This document shows, piece after piece, positions 1 through 12,119 of a stretch of DNA of 64,000 nt; positions within the stretch are counted from its first letter, which is position 1, and each line of letters opens with the position of its first letter. Position numbers and translations under genes: made by a program. Source of the DNA: Spongospora subterranea f. sp. subterranea (Eukaryota > Endomyxa: Phytomyxea > Phytomyxea > Plasmodiophorida); contig JAUGWO010000082.1 in NCBI GenBank assembly GCA_049724395.1, positions 124,001-188,000 on the forward strand, read 5' to 3'. The notes below the pieces were generated by a model, which was not told the origin of the DNA, searched no databases, and saw nothing but the letters and a program-made list of their open reading frames with translations.

Positions 1-1709
<1,709 letters not shown>

Positions 1710-2108
1710 GGCTGTACTTGCAGGTTAGGAAACGCACGGCTACACGCGAATTTCCCTGATCTATCGTGAACTGTTCTAAAACGACCACTTATGATTTTGT
1801 AATGCATATTTATCTCGAATCGAAACAACCCACAATCTAGCGCTGAATGTCATGATTGATTTTGTTGCATCTGAAATCAAGCCCGTAGTGATTTCCCATG
1901 AGCATGTTCGGTCAAAAATCCCACCCTTGAAAGGCACGCCTCGACAAAACGGGGTGCAACCCACGCACCGGACTTGTGCCAGTGGTGAAACCGTATTGAC
2001 ACCACAGTGTATATGTAATTACCCAGTCTGATTTATCTGTTAGCCCCAAACCCCCAACGTTTTCATAAAGCGATTGTTTTCAATTCCGGTTGTAATCGTA
2101 TATTTTCA

Positions 2109-2879
2109 ATGCGCGAACATGCAGGCGACATTACGGGCGCTACAACTGGCGAGCATATGCTTGGGACAACGATCATGGCGGTGACGTTTGACGGTGGCGT
2201 TGTTGTTGGGGCTGATTCCCGTACCTCCACCGGGAGCTACGTAGCCAACCGCGTTTCCGACAAGTTAACGCAATTGCACGATCGAATATATTGCTGCCGC
2301 TCCGGATCTGCTGCCGATACACAGGCTGTTGCCGATATTGTTAAATATCATCTTGACCAACACAGGTTTTTTGATCTTGACACCGTTCTAAATCGCCTTC
2401 TCATTGTTGATTATTAGCGTCGAATTAGGAGATCTTCCTTCTGTTGCTGTCGCGGCACATCTTACCAGAAATATCTGCTATCAATACAAAGATCAGCTCA
2501 TGGCTGGTATGATTATTGGCGGATGGGATAAGCAGAAAGGGGGAACTGTCTATTCAGTTACGCTCGGTGGATCTGTTGTCCAACAAGTACCCAGAGCGTT
2601 GTTTATTGTTATTCCCGTCTGGTAAATTGTGAAATTGTTTAGGACTATGCAATTGGTGGTTCAGGTTCTACATACATTTATGGATATTGCGATGCGCAGT
2701 ACAAGAAGGGGATGTCCAAAGCAGAGTGTCAAAAATTCGTCCAGTGTGCGATATCTCACGCCATTGCACGTGATGGTTCCTCTGGTGGTGTAATTCGATT
2801 GGCAACGATTGACAAAGATGGCGTCACTCGAACGATGGTTGCTGGCGACGAACTTCCTTACGCGGCCGAAAACAACTGA
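2109..2879 (+). CDS. PSMB6: 20S proteasome subunit beta-1 (PSMB6/PRE3 type)
   Basis: Three exons, 2109-2365, 2418-2586 and 2643-2879, encode 220 residues, the usual size for the family. The catalytic N-terminal Thr is exposed by cleavage at LG|TTIMAV, after a short propeptide of about 18 residues. The rest is typical of beta-1: [56 protein letters not shown] and [14 protein letters not shown]. Beta-1 is the caspase-like (post-acidic) protease of the 26S proteasome core, working in cytosol and nucleus. The introns (52 and 56 nt) are set by the need to rejoin HSVEL and QQDYAIGG. ATG 2109 is the only start that leaves a normal propeptide. RMI1 follows on the same strand about 280 bases on. Confidence 0.96.
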
Positions 2880-3163
2880 TTTAGAATCTGCAATACATCA
2901 GTTTTTTTTTTCGCTATGTATGTACATATTTTTGCGATTCGAGACTTCGTTAAACAATCAATACACCAAATCCTTTCATGCACATTCGCTTTTTTATATT
3001 CCTCCCGGAACCTTTCATCATTAACGCGTCGAAAAGCATTCTCTAAATTTGAATATAAGTTATTCATTCAGTCATCTGGAACAGGTACAATGGTTGTGTG
3101 CGGTCCGGTTAGGTTTTATGACGTTGCGGATCAGTAATGGCTGTAGAATAGGTCCTATGGTCG

Positions 3164-3849
3164 ATGGAGCAGATAGTTGTCCCCGAATTGGCGTCGGCTG
3201 GCATGCCAAGGGAGTTATTTCACAATGAATGGATCGCCTCAGCTTCTGCCGCCTGCCAAAACAACATCGAAAAAATACTGATCCAGTTATGCGCCTCTGA
3301 TATTGTTCAGTCATGTCGCCCTAGCCTACCGGCGACTTTAAATCAGCTTGACCTTTTACCAGGTTTTCTTTATGCAATTGTTAATTGGGTAATATTTATG
3401 TTCAATAGGTCCTTGCATTCTTCAAGTAATAGATGGTGGCGGTAGGTTTTCTGCATGTATTTTCGATTGATGTCTGATATATGACAGACGTCGGGCAGCT
3501 TCATGGCAAACCAGACCGCAACCTCGTTAGATTTTCTCAAAACAACTGCCGGTATATGATAATAATGCCAGATGTGCCATTTCAGGGTCAAAGAACTTTA
3601 AAACTTGCTCTAACAGACGGGGTTAGAACAGTATATGCACTTGAATGGCGACCGATATCTGGACTGACAGGGCGATATGGAATGAAACTACTTTGTCGAA
3701 ATGTTCCTGTTCGGCTTTCGCATCTTCTTTTATGCACCGAGAACACGTTTGTGTTAGGTGGATCTGTTCCGTGCAAGGTGATGCTGTTTTGTCACGCAAC
3801 TCACTGCATTCAATTGGTGAAAATCTAGGTTGAACCTGTTGTCAGGTGA
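3164..3849 (+). CDS. RMI1: RecQ-mediated genome instability protein 1 (RMI1), short form
   Basis: Exons 3164-3362, 3409-3441, 3488-3777 and 3829-3849 give about 180 residues. The N-terminal helical part (GMPRELFHNEWIASASAAC) is followed by the RMI1 OB-fold: GPCILQVIDGGDVGQ, then MIIMPDVPFQGQRTLKLALT, DGVRTVYALEWRPISGLTG and LCRNVPVRLSHLLLCTENT ending FVLGG. RMI1 is the OB-fold partner of the Sgs1/BLM helicase and Top3 topoisomerase and helps dissolve double Holliday junctions. The protein stops soon after the first OB fold, nearer to short yeast Rmi1 than to the long animal protein. Three introns of 46, 46 and 51 nt are frame-consistent. An AATAAA at 3861-3866 just after the stop supports the 3' end. 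Confidence 0.85.
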
Positions 3850-4010
3850 CATATTAGCCAAATAAAACCGGCATCTATGTGTTTCGTTGGTCTGGTGATC
3901 AAATGGTACCTTTGCGCAATGTTGCACTAGCTCCTTGAAAGCAGTTTACCTGATGGCCTTCTGGTAAATGCACTCGGTTCAAGTCTCATGTTGAATAATT
4001 TTCTGGTAAT

Positions 4011-7000
4011 ATGTCGTCATCTGACAATGTAAATGACTTTCCATCCGATTCTCACGTGAACCCACCCGGTTCGTCTCAATTTTTGTTGCGCCAGAAGCAA
4101 GCCATTCTGTCTTGGCGAAATCGGCGAAATGAGCGTCAAACCGCGCCCGATGACGCACTTGAACCGACCATCCCGAACCATAGCCGAAGTCGTTCAAACT
4201 GTTTATTTCGTCACAGTCGAGCTGATGTCGTCGTTGAAAATCATGAGAAGACACGCTGTATTGATTCCACAATTCTGAAGGAAATATGGCGACGATTTCG
4301 TAGGAACGGCCCGCCGCCTGATGGCAAAAGCGCGAGGCCGTTTCGGTTGTCCAGCTTTTTTACTCAATTGCAGGATAGGTCCGACGCAGCAATCAATGCC
4401 TTTGTTGACCAATGCCGGGCTAATATGATTCCTATCCGGCCGATTAGTATCATCGACAATTGTCTCCAGTGTCAAGGTTATGAATTGAGTGATGCCCATT
4501 GCGACGCTTTGCGGCAGGCGATTCGCAGTGTCCCCACTGTTGACGGCGTGGATATTGAAAAGAACTCTGTAGGACCTGAAGGCGCTGCTATCTTAGTTAC
4601 GTCAGCCAGGCAACTCCATTATTTGAATATGGCTTACAATAACGTTGGCTTGCAAGGTGCACACATTTGGGGACAGGTCAGAGTATTGATCCCTTTTGCC
4701 TCTTACCCGGTCAACTAAGTGCTCATTGTTTTAGTTCATTGGACAAACAGAATGCCATCTCGTCCATATTGATTTGTCAGGAAACGGAATTGGCCCTTAC
4801 GGCGCAAACCTTATTTGCCAAGGGCTTATTCACAATCAAACTGTACAGTTCATAAACCTTGCCGGGAACGATATTGGAAACGAAGGTGCCAAGCCTGTAA
4901 GCAATATACTTATCGTCACCAAGACGCTGCGAATTTTAAACTTAAAGCAAAACAAGTTAACACATGAAGGGAGTGCATATATTTCAGCAGCAATGGAAAA
5001 GAACAGAAGCCTCTCTGGAATAATACTATCTTGGAATTCATTTTTCGGCTCCTCGGGAGTGCTCCTTGCCAAAGCTTTACAATCGCATCCCTCTGTAGTG
5101 CATGTCGATATAAGCTGTTGCGAAATCGGGGTTGAGGCCGGCATCGTCCTAGCTCATGCTATACGAATGAATTCGAGATTGGAGCAGGTCGCTTACAACA
5201 GCTAACAAATGCTGCCCCAATAGCTCACGTTTTTTCGCAGATCCATCTCTCCAGAAACCCTTTAGGTTCATCTGCCAGGGTGATCATCTGGGCGATGACA
5301 ACATCGCCTCATCTGGAAAAACGTCGAGTCTCAATGGCGGGGTGCGACTTTGAACATGCCGCCAACGCTAATAATACATTTGATCCTAGGTTTCCCAATG
5401 GGCAACGTATTCTAGACATGCAATCGGAATACCACCGCGCCTTAGCATCAGAGGTAAGCTGGTGTATGTCAATTTCTTACTCAAAGTAACGTGATATGAA
5501 CAGATTTTGGCGCTATCTACGTTACCAGGTGCTTCAAAGTTGAGCAACGTTCTAGTTGGCCAGCAACAGTTCAATGGCATCGACCTTAGAGTGCCGAATC
5601 CATGGAGAAGCTTGCCGGAGAAAGGGGTACTACAATTCGAATTTTACTGGTATCCGCGCCCCGCTCAGTCCGATGATGCCCTTGATGAACATGCGTTTCA
5701 AGCTATATATGCATTGTTGAAGGACCCTGAACACGGCACCGACGAATCTCGCGCCGACCTGTTTTTAGCAACGTGCTCGAGTTTGAACTTTGCTAAAGAG
5801 CAGATCATTCCCATTCTGCAGTTGTTTTCTAAAGGAAGTTCTGAATTGATATTGGTAGCCTCTGTCCTTTCAATCAGGATGGTAGATGGCCCGTTATGTC
5901 ATGAAAATCTGGTCGCTTCGCAATTCATGTCAAATAGCAGCGACACCTGTTTCTGTTCAACCGATCATCTTATAATCGATGCTGCCGTTCATGGCTTTAC
6001 TAGATCAAATCCGACAGGCCATTATAATTTGCGTTTATCTTCGCCTATTGATAGGACCATTGCGATGACTTTGATGCAAATTTCCGGGTGGTACTCTCTT
6101 TTTCATCTTGACGCAGGAGATTGCGATTGGTCACAGGCAGGAAATAGGCATCTTTGGCGCAATTCATCCTTAGATGGGAATAATTTCATATTCGACTCTA
6201 CATTCCAGCTACCTGGTGAAGGCGTTTTGAAAACGGATTTTTCATTTCGAGTTGGCCCTAATATATCAAGTACCCTACCGATGCCCGCTCAAGATTTTGT
6301 CACGTTGCTGGACAACATCAACGAGCAATTTCTCAAGGCAAGGTCAATAGGGTACAAGACATGTATTTGTTGTCGCAATATCAAATAATACGACTGTTTT
6401 CAGGACCTCAAGTTCAGAGAGCCTTCCTGCTGTAAAGTGGGTCAATTTCCTTCCTAACGTAGTCCCAACTCAATCTCCAGGAAATGTCGCACTGAAACGA
6501 TTAAAAGGTGTATGTGCGACTGAGTTCTTTATAGCTGAGCAGGCGAAAGTAATACTGTCGTGCTTTCCTGAGCGGGATCTGTTTAGAATGAACGCCTTCA
6601 TCTGTATGTATAATCGGATAATTGGCGACAATGAAGTACGGTCCCTGTTCAGATCCATGTTCTCTAAAGAAAACCAGAACTTGATAATGATTCGACTTGG
6701 CTATTTGGCCTTATGGAATCCGTTTTATCCATCAACTTGGTATAGAATCGATCTTCAACATCGCGATGGACGCCATTTATCAGGACTAATCATGCGCATG
6801 ACATTGATTGAACATAACTCGATGATATTCGATGTAGTTCTCGACGGAAAGCACATTGACCTTCCTGCGATCTGGATTGCGAAAATGCCTGAGCATGGAG
6901 TATTGGAGTTTCAATTTCGGGAGACCCCGCTTCCGCATCTGCCATTGAGAGAGCGCCTGGCCGTACATTCTTTGGGATGGACACCCTCTGTTATATGGGC

Positions 7001-7100
7001 GGCAAGTGCCGAGTTTAAAAGTTTGCGTGTCGCCTTCTCAACTGCCAATACCCATGTTCGGAAGCAAACTTCGGTCCGACCATTGGCACCTGTTCGATAG
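4011..7100 (+). CDS. RNase-inhibitor-type LRR protein with repeated beta/DUF4476-like modules
   Basis: Five exons (4011-4676, 4735-5187, 5241-5453, 5504-6342, 6404-7100) give a 955-residue protein in perfect frame. Residues about 1-140 are polar and low in recognisable domains. Residues about 150-400 hold 28-residue RNase-inhibitor-like LRRs with units such as VHIDLSGNGIGPYGANLICQ and RILNLKQNKLTHEGSAYI. The C-terminal half alternates a beta-rich module (hallmark LPxxGVLxFxF, seen as LPEKGVLQFEFYW, LPGEGVLKTDFSFR and MPEHGVLEFQFRE) with helical DUF4476-like segments (SRADLFLATCSSLNFAKEQI and VCATEFFIAEQAKVILSCF). DUF4476 is an uncharacterised family that I name from its pattern. LRR parts usually bind proteins; no enzyme motif is seen. 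An AATAAA at 7131-7136 marks the likely poly(A) site. Confidence 0.75.
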
Positions 7101-7401
7101 GAGTGTCGTGTAGCAGTGTCGCTCTATGAAAATAAAAACAATGAATGATCAAACTTCAGCTTGAACATGACTGTCGAGGGTTGCTGTACCATGTTCTTTT
7201 TGACGGTTGCGTTAAGTAACCTCACCCTCTACGTACATGTTACAACAGGAGGCCAAGTCATGGGTGCTGCAGCCGCGTTCCGGTTGCTGTGAAAGTGTTT
7301 AGCGCAAAGCAACGGGAGCAGGTTGCTGTCGCAACTCGCAAAGCCGTGCAGTAAATCACATTCTATATGCTGTGCGGCCGCAGGTGTATCGACGTTATTT
7401 G

Positions 7402-10400
7402 ATGTCGATGACTTCAGAAAAAGCGGAGATGTTAGCGAGAATGAGGATGGCGACTGAAAGAGATGCTGTCCTAGTAGCGGTCAACGCATTCAAGTCTCTT
7501 ACAACTGCTATAGGTGAGTTATCAGGGCGAGTAAAATGTAAATTTACTGGTGGTTTTGAACAGTGGTGCAAAACACAAGAACCCAGGCTATGATTAATGA
7601 TTGCTTAAACGCGACAGTGATTTGTATGTCTCGCTTCAGTAATGATGAAGAAATCAACGACACGTTAATTCAAGCAGTGTTTACGTTGGTGCGTTTTCTA
7701 ATCGCCCTTTCCAAGAAGTAGTCGATTAATCTGGAGTTTAGACACTGGCAAAGAAGGAATTTGCTCTGGCTGTTTCATCTTCTGGTATAGTCACGCTGAT
7801 CATCTACTGTATGAAGTCCTTCCCAAGAAGTTCGACAATAAATACTAATGCTGTACGTATAATGACAGAGACTTGCCTCGTCGATAAAAGAGCGTCCGTT
7901 CTTATTCGAGTTCAAGGTCGCACTTGTGTCTCATTGTCTTATAGGGTTGTGGCTGAGTAGGATTGTAGGTGGGATATCTGCTATTGTGGAGCTTCTTGGA
8001 CAGACAAGTTTTGATAGCGATCAGAAACTAACACATTTTGTTTTTGATCTCCTATCATTACTGGTGAAAAGATCAAGCGCAAGCACGGCAATCATCACTA
8101 AGATTCGAGGAATTGATTTCATAGTCCAGGCTTCACGACGTCATTTGTGCAACCCCCGAGTGTTTCAATCGACACTTGTTTTACTTGATCGGCTTTGTGC
8201 CGTCCCATCGGTAATTGCTAAAGTAGTTGACAACGGGTTTATTCAATTTGTTCTGGACGCGTTGGCGCAATACAAGTACGTATTCAAGACGTTTTCCGTG
8301 ATCATGAGAATGCTTCGCAACATGGCATTGGTCCCAGCAGGCGCACGAGCCATTCAACTAGCTGGAGGCTTTGATACTATTTTGCCGCTGATTGAACATC
8401 ATCTGATCAAACCTGCAGCAGCGCGATTAGCGTGTTCTTTGCTATGGCATCTACAGCGTCATGAATTTGGTACTTTTATCGTTGACGACCAAACGCACCA
8501 TCTGAATAACAATTTTCTCCCAATCAAATTTCCTCAAGGTCGATATGTATTGATTGTCGTATATAACTTCCAATAACACTGATTTTCAGAAGATATTCCT
8601 CCCTCGCAGGCTGATTCAGATGACGGGTACGCCTCAGATGACAGCTGCTCCGATATTGACGCGGATGACGAGAGAACTTCAATCAAACCAAGGACTGATT
8701 TCGAAGCGCATTCCACATCTTCACCCGATACACTGTCAGCTGCTGTGGAATACGACCCAATGCAATTCTCGCCCGAACTATGGGGCTCCAAAACCCCTGA
8801 AAGTACTTGCTTCTTTCAAAGGTCTGTTTGCGCTAGCTTGAATCAATGCCATGTAAATTGTGATTTCCAGAAATTCCAAAGAGATTTTATTCGGAAATGC
8901 CCCGCGAAGTGTCCGGAGATTGTTCGAGATGCCTACTTGCTTGAATATGGTTCGAGCTAATGGGCGTCTTGGAAACGATAGTGCTGGGATTGAACATCAA
9001 TATATAGCTCATCCATCCCTAGTTCTGGGCACAATGCATGCTGCTGGCGATAGATTTCGCCATGTCAATCAGATTCAGGTAGAAGTGACAATTGTCGGTT
9101 TTACTTGAATTGAGACAGCTTATTATAGGGAAGAGTTGTTTACGATCGCAGCGCTCATGATGGTAGTTCCTTAAACCTTGCAAACCACTCCAGTCACCCA
9201 AAAACATTGTATGGAGAGACGCCTTCTGGCGATAATTTCAACCCCGACTGTATCAGTTTAGCAAGTCTTCAACTTCCGTTCTCTGATGACAGCGGATGCC
9301 TCAATGCTGATCCTGGTCGGATGCATTCTAGTGCAATACCTCAGTTATCATTCGAATCACGGTTCGAATCAGGTATTGCTTAGACGTGGGATATATGGGA
9401 ATGTATTAATTTTTGGTTAGGAAATCTGTTCCGTGCTATTTTCATCAGCGAAACAGAGTACGATTTAATACTGTCCTCTGACGTCAATACCATGGGTCGA
9501 ACCCAATGGTTTTTATTCAGAGTAGCCAACATGAAAGCGGATATCCCGTATAAATTCAACATAATCAATCTTGAAAAACCTGACAGCGCCTTCAATCGCG
9601 GTATGCGCCCCGCTATGTTTTCTCAACAATCTGCCGCTCGTGATGGAAAACGCTGGTTCAGAGCACAATCTGCAATTGACATTGCTTATTTCCAGGTAGG
9701 TCTGATCCGCGACTAAGTACAACAGATTTTGACAATACGTCATCGACAGAACTATTTCAAAAAGCCACATGCACATTTAATGAAGAAAGCGAAATCAGCG
9801 AAAACCAGCGATACTGATGAAAGCGAATATTATTTCACATTGACATTCACGATGACATTTCCGTATTCCGATGACGTAGTATTTCTTGCGTATTGTTATC
9901 CGTTCACCTTTACATTCCAGAGGAATTGTCTTTCCTTTCTGGAGTCTAGTACAACGCATGGGTCATTTTTCCGGCGGCAAGTCCTTTGCTATTCTCGATG
10001 TGGAAATGCCGTCGATCGTATGTCGTGAACGTTTCGCAAAATTCCAATCTATTTGCTGATTCAGTTTCAGTCTTGACAATAACCAACTTCGCGTCAACTC
10101 CGACAAAGATCTTCCAACGTCCAATAGCTGTGTTGACTGCGCGAATACACCCTGGGGAGACAAACGCGTCATGGGTTATGAAAGGAGTTCTGGAATTTCT
10201 AGCTGGGTTCGTCACTTTGTGCGCCGATTTTCTGCTGGTGATGGATTCATTGCGACCTTACTCAGTACTTCAGACACAGCTGCTTATCTAAGGGATCATC
10301 TCATATTTAAGGTCATTCCTATGCTGAATCCAGATGGGGTTATTGAGGGAAACTATCGCTGCTCTTTAACGGGGCATGATCAAAATCGACAATGGATCAA

Positions 10401-11377
10401 TCCAAACGTGGCGTCGAGTCCGGTGGTTTACCATGCCAGAAAGGTACAAATAAAGACTCGTCATTATTGGTGCCCTACTTAGCAATATTACAGTTAATCC
10501 AGTCGCTTTCCCGAACGAGAGATCTACTCATGTTTTGCGATTTTCACGGTCATAGCGTTGCGTCTAACTTCATGATGTATGGCAACGAGGAACAGGAATG
10601 CGCTTCTGCCATACGACAGCTTCCAGTTGTTCAACAAGATGAGCGTAATCCTGCGCGACCAAAACCAGCTTGGGTAACAACCGTTGGCGCCGATTTTACA
10701 AGCAAAGAGCGCATTTTTCCTACAATGATCGCACGCCGCGCCTATAATCTTTTCAGCATGGAACAATGCTGCTTTACAGTGCAAAAATCTCGCGCTGGGA
10801 CTGCCCGGGTATTATATTTTGTTCATAATGCCGTCTTTGTTAACAGTTATGTATTTTTAGGTAGTTCTTTGGCGCGAACTTCCGTTGACTTTCTGTTTCA
10901 CCTTAGAAGCAACTGTAAGGTAATTCATCAAATGGCGATGCATGGCTGATGTGGTTTCAGTTCAACGGCAGCAGTTTCGGACCGTTAAAAGGCCTGCTGT
11001 ATAATACAGATCATTATGAGGTCAGGCCAACACACCAGTTTGGCTACATATTCTGGATCTCTAATATGATATATAATCTTTTAGACAATGGGATATGAGT
11101 TCTGCCGAACCATCGCTGACCTGATTTCTCCAGACCAGAATTTTGTCAGAACCTTCGTGATCATTGCTTCACAGCAGTGCCCTTTTTCACTCTTGAAATG
11201 TTATAGGTTTCGAGAGCAGCCGCTGAAGTAAATGTTTTTACCAATACCGACATCGGTAAAACGAAAAAGAAAAACAGTCGCAGGAAACCGGCGGAGAAGC
11301 CAGCGAGGTCTCGTGGCATTGTCAAAACCAAAAAAAGGACAGCCGCTGCCAAAGATGCAGCCTCTGACGTACCTTAG
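7402..11377 (+). CDS. AGTPBP1: Cytosolic carboxypeptidase 1-like tubulin deglutamylase (AGTPBP1/CCP1)
   Basis: Long intron-rich gene. The N-terminal half (about 7402-8560) encodes ARM-like helical repeats ([20 protein letters not shown]), followed by an acidic linker. The catalytic half includes the CCP N-domain ([43 protein letters not shown]) and an M14 carboxypeptidase domain. Zinc ligands are in [11 protein letters not shown] (HxxE) and [16 protein letters not shown] and RVVLWRE segments also match family landmarks. Introns placed exactly: 9079-9128, 9373-9420, 9696-9749, 10018-10064, 10207-10265, 10444-10493, 10809-10860, 10915-10960, 11021-11084 and 11157-11206. The tail is basic (Lys/Arg-rich) and may end at TAG 11377. 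CCPs remove glutamates from tubulin side chains or tails and act mainly on axonemal and stable microtubules. The start codon and the first three introns are not certain; ATG 7402 is the first in-frame candidate. Confidence 0.88.
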
Positions 11378-11445
11378 TATACATAACACTAATTTTTAAC
11401 ATGGTTTTATGCTTACCTTAAGTGGTTTGATCACTTGACAGAAGA

Positions 11446-12060
11446 TATATCGTCGTTTAGTGGAGCGAGATTCAAAGTACTTCTCAGCAGTGGAATGGAA
11501 CATGCAAATAGCATCGGTGCGGCTGAACAGGAAAGGGTATCTTGGATGAGCTACATATTTGTCGCAAGTTGGAAGTAGACAACTCGGAGGTTTTCAAAAG
11601 GACACGTAACGCCATCGATAATGTTGCTATACTCGTCGAAGAATCTGCATATGATGTTTTTTCTTGCTACTTTATTAACAAGAATTATTTAGTGAAGTTA
11701 ATCAGGTAATTTCCTGCACCCGAAATTCCTGGGAGCCATTAGAGCGAGTTGCTCACGCGGCAAGAACATCGGTCCAAGAATTCTTGATTGCAAACAAAAC
11801 TCATTCATTGAGAAGTACCTTTGTATACCATACCTATAGGTTATCATTGACTAGCACGCTCAAGCTCCAAAATGCCTTCCACACCGCACTGCTGTCGCCA
11901 TATATAGAGAGTGTTATCCCAGAGCGTGTTCAACCGCCACAGCCTCCTGCGATCCTCGATTCGGATAACCCTAAACCATTCTCCAGATTAAACGAAACAT
12001 GGCAGGTTGACTGTCCCTCTTGGCTAAAACATTCTCTTCGATCCGCAGCCACACCGGTAT
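11446..12060 (+). CDS. Unidentified helical protein gene (frameshifted, exon borders partly unresolved)
   Basis: Open frame KIYRRLVERDSKYFSAVEW (about 11440-11540) continues, after removal of one A from AAAGGG at 11532-11537, into KGILDELHICRKLEVDN and on to ILVEESAYD. A 50-nt intron (11656 to about 11705, GT..CAG) then joins to VISCTRNSWEPLERVAHAAR and a Pro-rich segment ending near 12058. The segments are long, charged and helical, with no catalytic motif and no family that I recognise. The gene follows CCP1 on the same strand; continuation of CCP1 through a further intron cannot be excluded. Evidence that it is coding is the length of consecutive open segments and the intron that rejoins them. 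Confidence 0.4.
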
Positions 12061-12119
12061 GAATCATGTAGTAGAACAACGCAACCTATCAAATGCAGAA
12101 CTATGTCACAGCAGGAAAG

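Noticed and set aside
2858-3067. Minus-strand ORF with protein-like composition (FRRVNDERFREEYKKANVHE)
   Set aside because: It is antisense to the 3' end of the proteasome gene and its UTR, is short, and matches no family.
9340-9375. tRNA-like TTCGAATC box
   Set aside because: It lies in CCP1 coding sequence (SFESRFES) and no cloverleaf can be formed around it.
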